Source of the DNA: Bacteroidota bacterium
Lineage (GTDB): Bacteria; Bacteroidota; Bacteroidia; Bacteroidales; Prolixibacteraceae
DNA: 33,273 bases
Assembly: GCA_023412195.1 (NCBI GenBank)
Contig: JAEYNZ010000028.1
Span: forward strand, 1-33,273
Direction of reading: 5' to 3'
Under the pieces are notes generated by a model. The model was not told the DNA's origin and made no database searches. It worked only from the letters and a program-made list of their open reading frames with translations. Both the position numbers and the translations under genes were made by a program. Shown in pieces: positions 8,366 through 16,762 of the stretch (its first letter is position 1; the number at the start of each line of letters is the position of its first letter).

Positions 8366-9358
8366 ATGGAACAGCTACAGATAGACCGGATGCTGGAAAA
8401 AAAAGGTTACATCGACGAACCTGTGGATCCTGATATCAGGCTTGTTGAAGAGATCAACAGGCTTAAAAAGGAAAAAAACGCAGTTATTTTAAGCCACTTT
8501 TATGTGGAAAGTGAATTACAGGATATCGCTGATTACGTTGGCGACAGTCTTGGACTGGCACAGGCAGCTGCACATACCGATGCCGATATCATTGTTTTTG
8601 TAGGGGTTCATTTTATGGCTGAAACAGCAAAAATTATAAACCCGTCGAAAAAGGTGATCCTGCCTGATTTAAAAGCAGGATGTTCACTTGCAGAATCGGC
8701 TCCTGCCGATGCATTCGCTGAATTTAAGGCACAGTACCCGGGTCATAAGGTTATTACCTACGTTAACGCCACTGCTGATCTTAAAACCATGTCGGATATT
8801 GTTTGTACATCAGCCAATGCAAAAAAGATCATCGACAGTTTTCCAGAAGATGAAAAGCTGATCTTTGGACCTGACAAGAACCTTGGAAATTACCTGAACA
8901 GCATCACCGGCCGGAATATGGTTTTGTGGGACGGAGCCTGCATGGTACATGAAAAATATTCGGTGGAAAAGATAATCGATTTGATGGACCAGTATCCGGA
9001 AGCAGAATTCATAGCACACCCCGAGTGTGAAAAACCGGTACTGCTGCTTGCCAAACATATCGGTTCAACCACTTCTCTGCTGAATTATACCAAAAGCAGC
9101 CCTGCAAAAAAATTCATCGTAGCTACCGAAAGCGGCATCATTCACCAGATGAAAAAAGCCAACCCCGGCAAGATTTTTATTCCTGCCCCGGCTGTTGATT
9201 CAACCTGCGGCTGCAACGATTGTACCTACATGAAACTGAACAGCCTGCAGAAACTCTACATCTGCCTGAAACATGAGCAGCCGGAAGTCAGCCTTCCGAT
9301 GGATGTCATCGAAAAGGCACGTGTGCCGATCGAGCGGATGCTGGAGATATCGCAGTAA
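8366..9358 (+). CDS. nadA: Quinolinate synthase NadA
   Basis: NadA condenses iminoaspartate with dihydroxyacetone phosphate to quinolinate, the second step of de novo NAD synthesis, using a [4Fe-4S] cluster. The protein (330 residues from the ATG at 8366; a TTG two codons upstream is less likely) has the expected cysteine sites: C106 in AGCSLAE, C192 in WDGACMVHE and the C281/C283/C286 group in STCGCNDCTYMK, of which C286 corresponds to the usual third cluster ligand. SHFY near residue 43-46 and VGDSLGLA near 58-65 are substrate-site signatures. No nadB or nadC is adjacent. A TAATTTTA sequence at 8322-8329 is one base from the -7 consensus. The gene lies 100 nt beyond the palindromic repeat. 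Confidence 0.96.
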   Translation: MEQLQIDRMLEKKGYIDEPVDPDIRLVEEINRLKKEKNAVILSHFYVESELQDIADYVGDSLGLAQAAAHTDADIIVFVGVHFMAETAKIINPSKKVILPDLKAGCSLAESAPADAFAEFKAQYPGHKVITYVNATADLKTMSDIVCTSANAKKIIDSFPEDEKLIFGPDKNLGNYLNSITGRNMVLWDGACMVHEKYSVEKIIDLMDQYPEAEFIAHPECEKPVLLLAKHIGSTTSLLNYTKSSPAKKFIVATESGIIHQMKKANPGKIFIPAPAVDSTCGCNDCTYMKLNSLQKLYICLKHEQPEVSLPMDVIEKARVPIERMLEISQ

Positions 9359-9789
9359 GAGATTCAGCAAACCACCTTCAGCGATACGTTGTACTTTATA
9401 TCGCTTGAAAGCCCTTTTACCAAAGGATTAAAGGTAGGTGTCACCAGTGGCGTCCCGCTTTTAAAAACATTTACCTATCAAAGATCTGAAGTCAGCAAAC
9501 TGGATTTAAGTCACTACTCTACCGGAAATATACATTTGTGGGCCCTTACTTTGTGGATCAAAATCAATTACCGGTTTTTCATCGGGAGAAATGGGAAAGC
9601 GGATTGAACGGCAGAACCATGTATCGGAACGGGAAATCAGGAAAGAAATTTAACTGTTTTGGACTGTATCAGCCTATTGCCTTTTCCTTTACAGCTCCCG
9701 GGGCATTGCAAAGGGCAGGCAGTTTTCCTTATTCACAATTGTATAGTAATAAAGGCAAAACAAGCATTACTGCCCTGGTATGTTATTAA
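9359..9789 (+). pseudogene. Possible frameshifted remnant of an unknown gene
   Basis: Between nadA and the sialidase gene, two plus-strand frames are open in succession. The first runs from directly after the nadA stop to about 9607 (contains SDTLYFISLESPFTKGLKVG); the second, shifted by one frame, runs from 9490 to 9789 (contains GPYFVDQNQLPVFHREKWE). Both have protein-like composition, and together they would form one chain of about 140 residues if a shift near 9525 were corrected. I recognise no family. The alternative is ordinary intergenic sequence that happens to be open. Confidence 0.25.
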
Positions 9790-9806
9790 AGAACAGGCAC
9801 CCCGAT

Positions 9807-11447
9807 CTAATCCAGACTGTTTTTCAGCAAGTCTTTAACCGGCACCTTTTGAAAATAAAGTTCCCTCACCCCTTCATAAACAATTCCGATGGTGTTTTCA
9901 TCAACCATTGTCATGCAGGAGTATCCGAATCCTGCAGGAGCGTACAATTCCACCTGATTTTCTTCAGGCCAGCTCAGGCCACCATCGAAACTTGTTTTGA
10001 TGGTCATATTTGTACGGGTTTCTTTATGATTCGGATTGGAAAAGAAAAGCACCTGCTGTTTCTTACCTCCGGCTTCAATATCGGCAGCGATGATGCTTGC
10101 CATACAATTAGGTTCAGTCAAAACAGAATTTGAAGAAGGATGAACGTTCCAGGTTTTACCCAGATCGGAAGTCACTGCCACCGCACGGCCGTTATTTTCA
10201 TCTTTCACAGTCCGGTTCAGGTCATCGCGCATATTCAGCATAAGGCTGCCATCAGGAAGCTGAACCACCTGGGCTTCCGTTGTATTGGGTTTGGCACCTG
10301 TACCGATTTCCCAGGTTTCACCGGCATCGCGACTGTAAATAATTGTTGAATGAGATGTGTATTGTCCGCCATCAAGTGCCTTAACACCAGTGTCAGCTTT
10401 AAACTGGGCAGGAAAAATTAGCGTACCGTCAGCAAGTGTTATGCCTCTTCCAGGGCCCTGCAACAGCAACTGCCATGATGGATCTTTAATCTGTTTTGTA
10501 ATATTGACCGGCTCCGACCAGGAGACACCATCGTCTGTGCTTTTAACAAGAATAAACTGGCCGGTTTCATGAGGTTCCATGCCGGGTTTTGAAGCCCACC
10601 AAAGCATATCCTTTTCAGTGGCTCCGCTCATCCATAAACCTGCCACCCAAATCGTGTGGGTTGTGTGGTCATATAATATGCTGGGATCGCCGATACCGTT
10701 TAACCTTTCCGGCCTTCCGCCCCATTCACCCATGTCCATGATCACTTTCATAGGTTCCCATGTCTGTCCGCCATCAGTACTCCGGCTCATTCCCACATCG
10801 ACGTCTTCCTGCAAATCCTTGCTGTTGTTGTAACGGTTGTCATATACAGCAATCAAAGTTCCTTTTGCTGTTGTAATGAGTCCGGGAATTCTGTAGGTAT
10901 GGCAGTTATCCTCACCTGCTGCCCTCAGAACCCTGGCTACCCTGTAAGTAAAATCACTTTCAGGTTCTGCTTCTACGGTTGGATGGTTTGAAAAGTGAAA
11001 CCTGATTTTATCAACCTGAAAGTGTGAGAGCATTGCCGGGTTCTCTTTCAGAATTACATCAATATTGAAGAAGTTAATCTCTGGCTCCAACTCCTTTTTT
11101 ACATGCATTACAGCACTACCTTTTTTACTATTGATTTTGCCTGTAACAGCCTGATCTTCAGAAGGAGTCGTTGTTGTATGGGTTATGGCAAAGGAATCAA
11201 TTCCTGTCAGATCATATCCCTCCTTAAATTCAACTTCAACCTGCTCAAGAATGACTGGAGTTCCTTCCCCCATGAGATCAAGCTTTACCATCATCAGATC
11301 TTTATTGTCACGCTCCATAAACAAAGGGACTCTTGTCTGTGTGAACTCATTAACAATGATCCGGTTAGTATCCAAATCTTCAAGTTCTGTTTTTTTACAC
11401 TTAAAAGAGAGCATGAACAGAGCCAGGATAATAAGATATATCTTCAT
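9807..11447 (-). CDS. nanH: Exo-alpha-sialidase (GH33), lipoprotein
   Basis: A 546-residue sialidase that would release terminal sialic acid from glycoconjugates at the cell surface or periplasm. The N-terminus (hydrophobic stretch, then FKC at residues 15-17 and a Lys pair) looks like a lipoprotein signal. About 30-165 is a beta-sandwich region as in Bacteroides sialidases. The catalytic beta-propeller follows: YRIP arginine motif at 185-188, the catalytic Asp region EDVDVG at about 214-219, and five Asp-boxes, the first STDGGQTW (223-230), then STDDGVSW, SRDAGETW, TSDLGKTW and SFDGGLSW. Near the end, GYSCMT and YEGV match the nucleophile Tyr/Glu region. The gene stands alone; no sialic-acid lyase, epimerase or transporter is next to it. 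The family is firm; the symbol is by analogy. Confidence 0.93.
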   Translation of the reverse strand: MKIYLIILALFMLSFKCKKTELEDLDTNRIIVNEFTQTRVPLFMERDNKDLMMVKLDLMGEGTPVILEQVEVEFKEGYDLTGIDSFAITHTTTTPSEDQAVTGKINSKKGSAVMHVKKELEPEINFFNIDVILKENPAMLSHFQVDKIRFHFSNHPTVEAEPESDFTYRVARVLRAAGEDNCHTYRIPGLITTAKGTLIAVYDNRYNNSKDLQEDVDVGMSRSTDGGQTWEPMKVIMDMGEWGGRPERLNGIGDPSILYDHTTHTIWVAGLWMSGATEKDMLWWASKPGMEPHETGQFILVKSTDDGVSWSEPVNITKQIKDPSWQLLLQGPGRGITLADGTLIFPAQFKADTGVKALDGGQYTSHSTIIYSRDAGETWEIGTGAKPNTTEAQVVQLPDGSLMLNMRDDLNRTVKDENNGRAVAVTSDLGKTWNVHPSSNSVLTEPNCMASIIAADIEAGGKKQQVLFFSNPNHKETRTNMTIKTSFDGGLSWPEENQVELYAPAGFGYSCMTMVDENTIGIVYEGVRELYFQKVPVKDLLKNSLD

Positions 11448-11476
11448 GATAAAATGGCTGTAATGATTAAGTAATA

Positions 11477-11507
11477 TAAATGTATCTTTTTTATGACAGA
11501 ACCAAAA
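11477..11507 (-). promoter_or_regulatory. Candidate promoter of the sialidase gene
   Basis: On the minus strand a TTTTTGG block (11502-11508) is followed after about 17 nt by TACATTTA (11477-11484), one base from the Bacteroidota -7 consensus. The distance to the sialidase ATG (30 nt) is reasonable. Confidence 0.35.
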
Positions 11508-11508
11508 A

Positions 11509-11848
11509 TCTTTTTGCTTCGGGGATAAAAATTAACTTTAGTGGCAGGGACTAAAGACTGTTTATTAACAGCCAATGAACTTTTCCAGCCCTCAAAATCA
11601 AATTTTATGGGAAGTTATATGAGATTACAAAAAATGATACACTCAAGAAATTTCAACAGGTATTCCTTCCGGTTTTTATTTTTATTTACGACAGCAATCT
11701 GATAAAAAAAGCCTGTCAGGAAGAAAACACATGTTTCCCATAAGGGACTGGTAGATGTTCTAAGAAACGGTACACCCGATAAGTTCAGAACCGCCATGCG
11801 AAAGCATCCGGAGATCCATTTCCAGCGCTTATATCAATATGAATAAAT
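11509..11848 (+). other. Intergenic region with possible coding remnants
   Basis: No intact gene. On the plus strand, a frame open from 11705 to a TAA at about 11845 ends with protein-like sequence (LVDVLRNGTPDKFRTAMRKH) but has no start codon near its beginning. Another frame around 11570-11700 contains FQPSKSNFMGSY before a stop. These may be the tail of a decayed gene. A 60-codon minus-strand frame over the same bases is not convincing. Confidence 0.25.
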
Positions 11849-12013
11849 TCAGCTTGCACCGCAGTTTACAATCTCGTATTTCTCCATCAGGCGTGTGAGC
11901 AAAAGAAGTTCTTTCAGATCTTCATCTGTTTTCTGAGTATCGCACAAATGGAGAAACCGTTGCAGGGCATCGCGGTAATCATCTTCTGTTTGTATTTCAA
12001 GTATTTTTTGCAT
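11849..12013 (-). CDS. 54-residue protein resembling a HigA antitoxin N-terminus
   Basis: ATG at 12013 to TGA at 11849, beginning 5 nt after the polA stop codon, so probably translated from the polA mRNA. The product begins MQKILEIQTEDDYRDALQRF and continues with two amphipathic helices, ending KYEIVNCGAS. The pattern I-x-T-E-x-D-Y-x-x-A-L, then a helix with L-x-x-L and E-K-Y-E, is like the N-terminal segment of HigA-type antitoxins, which normally continue into a helix-turn-helix domain of about 60 further residues that is absent here. No HigB-like toxin is nearby. It could be a truncated antitoxin that now rides with polA, or an independent small protein family; the coding call rests on composition and the tight spacing. 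Confidence 0.55.
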   Translation of the reverse strand: MQKILEIQTEDDYRDALQRFLHLCDTQKTDEDLKELLLLTRLMEKYEIVNCGAS

Positions 12014-12018
12014 ACAGG

Positions 12019-14790
12019 TTAATGTGCATCCAGCCAGTTACTGGCAGCGTTCATTTCAACAGTCAGCGGCACATCAAGTTCCACTGCCTGCTCCATTTCA
12101 TATTTAACAATCATCTTCACTCTTTCCAATTCAGGGATAAACACATCAAAGTTCAGTTCATCATGTACCTGCAGTATCATTTTCGATTTTAAATCTTCCT
12201 GCCTGAACTTCTTATAAATGTTTATCATCGCTATTTTAATAATATCGGCAGCCGAACCCTGTATAGGTGCATTAATGGCGTTTCGCTCTGCCATCCCCCG
12301 TACCATGGCGTTTGCCGATGTTATATCATTTAAATAACGTTTCCGTCCTTTAATTGTTTGCACATAACCTTTCTTTCTGGCCGATTCTATCTGGTTGTCC
12401 ATGAACTCTTTAATTTTGGGGAAGTTATCGAAGTAACCCTCAATAAGTTCGCGGGCCTCCGTCCGTGGAATATTAAGCCGCTGTGACAGTCCAAATGCAG
12501 ATATTCCGTATATGATTCCAAAGTTGGCAGTCTTGGCTTTTCTGCGCATGTCTGAAGTAACTTCCGGTTCAGGTATCTTATATATTTTAGCTGCAGTGAT
12601 TGTATGGATATCCTTTCCCTCCCTGAAAGCCTTCATCATTTCTTCATCACCGCTCAATGCAGCCATAATCCTGAGTTCAATTTGCGAATAGTCGGCTGAC
12701 AGAAAAACAAAATCATCACCCGACGAAATAAATGCCCGCCTGATCTCCCGTCCGTTTTCATCACGAATGGGGATATTCTGCAGGTTTGGATTGACGGAAC
12801 TCAGCCTGCCTGTTGCTGTTATGGCCTGGTTATAGGATGTATGCAGCTTGCCTGTTTTTTTGTTTACCAGCAGTGGCAATGCCTCCACATAGGTGGATAA
12901 AAGCTTTTTCAGTCCCCGGTATTCAAGTATGTAATTCACAATAGGATGCCTGTCGGAAAGCCTGACAAGTACATCTTCGGAGGTGGAATACTGCCTGGTT
13001 TTAGTTTTGCGGGCATTCTGATCGATATCCAGTTTTTCAAAAAGAATAGGCCCCATTTGCTTGGGCGATGAAATATTAAACTCCTCTCCGGCGTGTTTAA
13101 ATATCTCCTTTTCAATCCTGATAATCTCCAGCCTCAGATGAACTGCATAGCTCTTCAGCACACCCGTGTCTACCTTCACCCCTGCCCTTTCCATATGTAC
13201 GAGTACAGGTACCAGCGGCATCTCCACAGTCTCAAACAGCTCAAGCATTTCATATTTTGCCAGTTCATAATCAAGCACGTCTTTCAGCTGCAGCGTCAGA
13301 TCGGCATCCTCGCATGCATATTCACAAAGCTTATCTACAGGAACCGACCGCATACTGATCTGCCCTTTCCCCTTTTTCCCCAGCAAGCTTTCAGTTGTTA
13401 TTTTTTCATACCCCAGGTAAATGCTGCACAGGTGATCCAGGTTATGCCTCTGCTCGGGCTGAATCAGGTAATGTGCCAGCATTGTATCGTAGAGTGTGCC
13501 TTTAACTTCAATTCCGTAGGCAGCAAGCATCATGATGTCATACTTCAGGTTCTGCCCGATTTTCATAACCTTTTCATCGGCAAAAACCTCCCGGAATTCA
13601 TCCACCACCTTCTGTGCCTCTTCACGTTGAGGAGGTATAAGCACACAATAGGCTTCATGTTTACGAAACGAAAATGAAAGGCACACGAGTTCACAGGTGT
13701 GTGTATCGAAACCTGTGGTTTCCGTATCAAAACAAAAAGCATCCGACACAGAAAGCTCCGCCCGAAGGCTTGCCCGCTGAAGAGGCGTTTCAACCAGGTA
13801 ATACTGATGGGGTACAGTCTCAATGTTTTCTTTTTTCGATTGTGCTGCTTCAACTGTGGCCACCTCCCCAAATAATGTCTGCTGAACAGCCCCTTTGGGT
13901 TTTACGTCATCCAGGTTCAGACGTTTGCTGAGACTTCTGAATTCGAGGTCGTCAAACACAGCTTTTAGTGCCTCCTTATTGATATCACTTCGCACCAGGC
14001 TTTCCTTATCGAATTCTATTGGTACATCACGGATTATGGTTACAAGCTTTTTTGAAAGACGCACCTGTTCCTCGTTTTCTATCAGGTTTTCCCTGACTTT
14101 ACCTGCCACTTTATCAATATTCTCATACAACCCTTCTATACTTCCATAGTCGGCTATCAGTTTCTGCGCGGTTTTAGGACCGATTCCCGGGCACCCAGGT
14201 ACATTGTCAGAGGTATCACCGGTGAGGCCCAAAATATCTATCACCTGCTCAGGGGTTTCAATACAAAAATTGGCCTTCACTTCATCAGGGCCCCAGACTT
14301 CAGGTGAGCCACCCGGTTTTGCAGGTTTGTACATCCTTACGTGATTGTCCACAAGCTGGGCATAATCCTTGTCAGGAGTCATCATGTAGGTATCAAAATC
14401 CTCCTGTTTGGCTTTTTGAGCCAATGTGCCAATTACATCATCGGCTTCAAATCCTTCCATTTCAACAATGGGAATGTTGAAAGCTTCAATAATCCTGCGG
14501 ATATATGGTATGGATGCCCTTAAATCCTCAGGCATTGCTTCCCGTTTCGCCTTATATTCCTTGTACATGTTATGTCTGAAGGTGGGGGCTGACATATCAA
14601 ATACGACCCCGATGTAGTGTGGGCTTTCGGTCTCGAGCAACTGTACCAGCGAATTGGTAAAACCAAGCATGGCCGATGTATTCACACCTTTGGAGTTAAA
14701 CTGCGGGTTCCGGATAAAAGCATAGTAGCTTCTGTAAATCAATGCGTAAGCATCAAGAAGAAAGAGTTTTTTAAAAGTGTTTTCAGCCAT
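12019..14790 (-). CDS. polA: DNA polymerase I
   Basis: A complete 923-residue DNA polymerase I with all three domains, acting in Okazaki-fragment processing and repair. The 5'-3' exonuclease is at about 1-295 (LLDAYALIYRSYYAF; EGFEADDVIGTLA; GDTSDNVPGCPGIGPKTA). The 3'-5' proofreading domain (about 330-520) keeps its acidic residues: FDTETTG (D355, E357), NLKYD (about 414-418) and YACEDAD with Y491 and D495, so it should be active, unlike in Taq polymerase. Polymerase motifs are intact: A, SADYSQIELR (D700); B, RRKAKTANFGIIYG (749-761, with F757 at the position that governs sugar discrimination); C, VHDE (875-878). The gene is followed on the same strand by a 54-codon gene. Confidence 0.98.
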   Translation of the reverse strand: MAENTFKKLFLLDAYALIYRSYYAFIRNPQFNSKGVNTSAMLGFTNSLVQLLETESPHYIGVVFDMSAPTFRHNMYKEYKAKREAMPEDLRASIPYIRRIIEAFNIPIVEMEGFEADDVIGTLAQKAKQEDFDTYMMTPDKDYAQLVDNHVRMYKPAKPGGSPEVWGPDEVKANFCIETPEQVIDILGLTGDTSDNVPGCPGIGPKTAQKLIADYGSIEGLYENIDKVAGKVRENLIENEEQVRLSKKLVTIIRDVPIEFDKESLVRSDINKEALKAVFDDLEFRSLSKRLNLDDVKPKGAVQQTLFGEVATVEAAQSKKENIETVPHQYYLVETPLQRASLRAELSVSDAFCFDTETTGFDTHTCELVCLSFSFRKHEAYCVLIPPQREEAQKVVDEFREVFADEKVMKIGQNLKYDIMMLAAYGIEVKGTLYDTMLAHYLIQPEQRHNLDHLCSIYLGYEKITTESLLGKKGKGQISMRSVPVDKLCEYACEDADLTLQLKDVLDYELAKYEMLELFETVEMPLVPVLVHMERAGVKVDTGVLKSYAVHLRLEIIRIEKEIFKHAGEEFNISSPKQMGPILFEKLDIDQNARKTKTRQYSTSEDVLVRLSDRHPIVNYILEYRGLKKLLSTYVEALPLLVNKKTGKLHTSYNQAITATGRLSSVNPNLQNIPIRDENGREIRRAFISSGDDFVFLSADYSQIELRIMAALSGDEEMMKAFREGKDIHTITAAKIYKIPEPEVTSDMRRKAKTANFGIIYGISAFGLSQRLNIPRTEARELIEGYFDNFPKIKEFMDNQIESARKKGYVQTIKGRKRYLNDITSANAMVRGMAERNAINAPIQGSAADIIKIAMINIYKKFRQEDLKSKMILQVHDELNFDVFIPELERVKMIVKYEMEQAVELDVPLTVEMNAASNWLDAH

Positions 14791-14900
14791 AACTTATAAT
14801 TTTATCCGTAAATCTTAGAAACTGACAAGAACCCACCCCCGGAAATTCAGTTGAATCTCATGATTCTTACTGTAATTTCAAGGCTGTTCATTCAAAAAAA

Positions 14901-14933
14901 CAAATTTAGAAAAAAAGCCTGAGTGATACTAAA
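14901..14933 (-). promoter_or_regulatory. Candidate promoter of polA
   Basis: On the minus strand TAAATTTG (14901-14908) is an exact match to the Bacteroidota -7 consensus TAnnTTTG; a TTTAG sequence about 20 nt upstream could serve as the -33 box. The leader would be about 105 nt. The site touches the 3' end of queD. Confidence 0.35.
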
Positions 14934-15378
14934 GATTATCATCCGCAAACCATTCGGCAAAAGCTGTAACCGTTTCATAAAGCCGTACGGAAAATAATGA
15001 AACATCCGAAGGAAGATGTTCCTGCATAATCCCTGCAATATTGGCTGCAATGTTTTCTGTGGTAGGCTGGAAATCAACCACCAAAAGGTTTTCTGACAGT
15101 TCTGCAAGCACTTTCTGCTGTCCTGGAGGAACCAGTTTGTTTATCATCAGTGCATGATCAAACCTGCTGATGATATGTTCCTTTACCATATTTTTCAATT
15201 CCCCGAAATCCATAATCATCCCGTCGCGGGGATCGCCCGGCTGATTAAGGGGTTCTCCGGCCAGGGTAACTTCAAGGATATATGAATGCCCGTGTATGTT
15301 CCTGCACGGACCTTCATAGGCATGAAGCATATGCGCCATTTCAAAATGGAACCGTTTTGTAATCCTGATTTTTGGCAT
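14929..15378 (-). CDS. queD: 6-pyruvoyl-tetrahydropterin synthase family / 6-carboxytetrahydropterin synthase
   Basis: A 149-residue protein of the QueD/PTPS fold. In queuosine synthesis QueD converts dihydroneopterin triphosphate to 6-carboxytetrahydropterin. Zinc ligands are H16 (FHFEMAH) and H29/H31 (NIHGHSY); the catalytic Cys25 lies four residues before the HGH pair, as in QueD. MDFGELK at 56-62, DH at 74-75 and E135 in RLYET complete the expected site. The frame extends to a TTG at 15402, but a -7 box (15400-15407) overlaps that codon, so the ATG at 15378 is the start. It is divergent from trpS. Other queuosine genes are not in the window. Confidence 0.92.
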   Translation of the reverse strand: MPKIRITKRFHFEMAHMLHAYEGPCRNIHGHSYILEVTLAGEPLNQPGDPRDGMIMDFGELKNMVKEHIISRFDHALMINKLVPPGQQKVLAELSENLLVVDFQPTTENIAANIAGIMQEHLPSDVSLFSVRLYETVTAFAEWFADDNL

Positions 15379-15399
15379 GAATGTATTCCAATTAAGCTG

Positions 15400-15407
15400 C
15401 AAAAGTA
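15400..15407 (-). promoter_or_regulatory. -7 box of the queD promoter
   Basis: TACTTTTG on the minus strand matches TAnnTTTG exactly and lies 22 nt upstream of the queD ATG, giving a short leader. No clear -33 box. Confidence 0.5.
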
Positions 15408-15490
15408 TCTAATTTGTTTCAGTAAACTTTTAATTCATGATACCATATTTCAAGAAGCCTGCCCTACCCCCTTCATCTGCTTTTTTTTTC

Positions 15491-15498
15491 TAATTTTG
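15491..15498 (+). promoter_or_regulatory. -7 box of the trpS promoter
   Basis: TAATTTTG matches TAnnTTTG exactly, 26 nt upstream of the trpS ATG. It follows a run of ten T. No clear -33 box. Confidence 0.5.
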
Positions 15499-15524
15499 TG
15501 CCCTGAAGATTCAGAAAGATCAAC

Positions 15525-16526
15525 ATGAAGAAACCGACAGTACTTAGCGGGATCAGGCCAACAGGTTATCTCCACCTTGGAAACTACTTTGGGGCCGTGC
15601 GCAATTTTGTAAGGATGCAGGAAGAATTTAACTGCTTTTACTTTATAGCCGACATCCATTCCCTCACTACCCATCCAACACCTGAAAACCTGCAGGCCGG
15701 GGTAAGGCAGGTGCTGGCCGAATACCTCGCCTGTGGAATTGACCCTGAAAAAGCTACAATCTATATACAAAGCGATGTGCCGGAAGTCACTGAACTTTAT
15801 ACCATCCTGAACATGAATGCCTATCTTGGTGAGCTGGAAAGGACCACCTCTTTCAAGGATAAGGCAAGGCAGCAGCCCGACAACGTAAATGCAGGCCTCC
15901 TTACCTACCCTGTCTTGATGGCTGCCGATATCATTATCCATAAAGCCAATTATGTACCAGTAGGCAAGGATCAGGAGCAGAACCTTGAGATGGCAAGGAA
16001 ATTTGCAAAGCGCTTCAACCATATGTATGGTAAAAAAGTATTCCCGACTCCAAAACCCTATACATTCGACGGAAAAGACATGATCAAGGTTCCCGGGCTC
16101 GATGGCAGCGGGAAAATGGGGAAATCGGAAGGTAATGCCATTAACCTCTACGAAGATCCAAAATCAATCAGGAAAAAGGTGATGCGGGCTGTTACCGATT
16201 CAGGACCTACCGAAATGAACCAGGATAAACCTGAACCAATACAGAACCTGTTCACCCTGATGGAAATTGTTTCTGAACCGTCAACAGTCACCCATTTCAA
16301 CGAGCTTTACAACAAGTGCGAAATACGCTACGGCGATATGAAAAAGCAGCTGGCAGATGATATTATCTCTTATACATCACCAATCCGCGACCGGATTATT
16401 GACATTTTGCAAAATGATGCGTATCTTGCAAAGGTTGCAAAAATGGGTGCTGAGAAAGCACGCGAATCAGCTTCAAAAACACTGGCAGAAGTGAAAGAAG
16501 TTGTGGGATTCAGAAAGTTGTTTTAA
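15525..16526 (+). CDS. trpS: Tryptophan--tRNA ligase
   Basis: A 333-residue class I aminoacyl-tRNA synthetase that charges tRNA-Trp. The HIGH-like motif is GYLHLGNYFGA (H17 to N20) and the KMSKS-like loop is GSGKMGKSEGN (KMGKS 197-201). The tryptophan-site stretch ADIIIHKANYVPVGKDQ is at about 134-150. Length and motif spacing are standard for bacterial TrpRS. The ATG is preceded by a consensus -7 box, and a strong terminator lies 29 nt after the stop, so this is a single-gene unit. Confidence 0.98.
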   Translation: MKKPTVLSGIRPTGYLHLGNYFGAVRNFVRMQEEFNCFYFIADIHSLTTHPTPENLQAGVRQVLAEYLACGIDPEKATIYIQSDVPEVTELYTILNMNAYLGELERTTSFKDKARQQPDNVNAGLLTYPVLMAADIIIHKANYVPVGKDQEQNLEMARKFAKRFNHMYGKKVFPTPKPYTFDGKDMIKVPGLDGSGKMGKSEGNAINLYEDPKSIRKKVMRAVTDSGPTEMNQDKPEPIQNLFTLMEIVSEPSTVTHFNELYNKCEIRYGDMKKQLADDIISYTSPIRDRIIDILQNDAYLAKVAKMGAEKARESASKTLAEVKEVVGFRKLF

Positions 16527-16554
16527 CACAACATATACCCTAGGTTACATCAAT

Positions 16555-16584
16555 GCCGGGCTGTTGCCCGGCTTTTTGGTTTTT
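16555..16584 (+). terminator. Rho-independent terminator of trpS
   Basis: Perfect 7-bp GC stem (GCCGGGC 16555-16561 with GCCCGGC 16566-16572), 4-nt loop, then TTTTTGGTTTTT. Confidence 0.9.
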
Positions 16585-16725
16585 ATATGTACCTGATCTG
16601 CAAGTTGCGTCTTATTTTCATTAACTCCTGCACACCAATTGCAACTTTATATTCTACCTGAAAAAAATCTTCTGCCTTTAGGATTTAAAACCTGATCATC
16701 TGTTCTTTCCCTTGGCAAATCTTCC

Positions 16726-16733
16726 TATTTTTG
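16726..16733 (+). promoter_or_regulatory. -7 box upstream of the oxidoreductase gene
   Basis: TATTTTTG matches TAnnTTTG exactly. Transcription from it would begin near 16740, past an upstream in-frame TTG at 16712 and before the ATG at 16763, which supports the latter start. It may drive the whole oxidoreductase–esterase–sulfatase run. Confidence 0.45.
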
Positions 16734-16762
16734 GATACAATAAGTCATTTAAACCAATCGCT

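Noticed and set aside
11615..11797. 60-codon minus-strand open frame
   Set aside because: The opposite strand looks more protein-like over the same bases; the frame has no family or start signal.
16712..16762. TTG at 16712 as the start of the oxidoreductase
   Set aside because: It lies upstream of a consensus -7 box and would put 17 residues before the twin-arginine motif.
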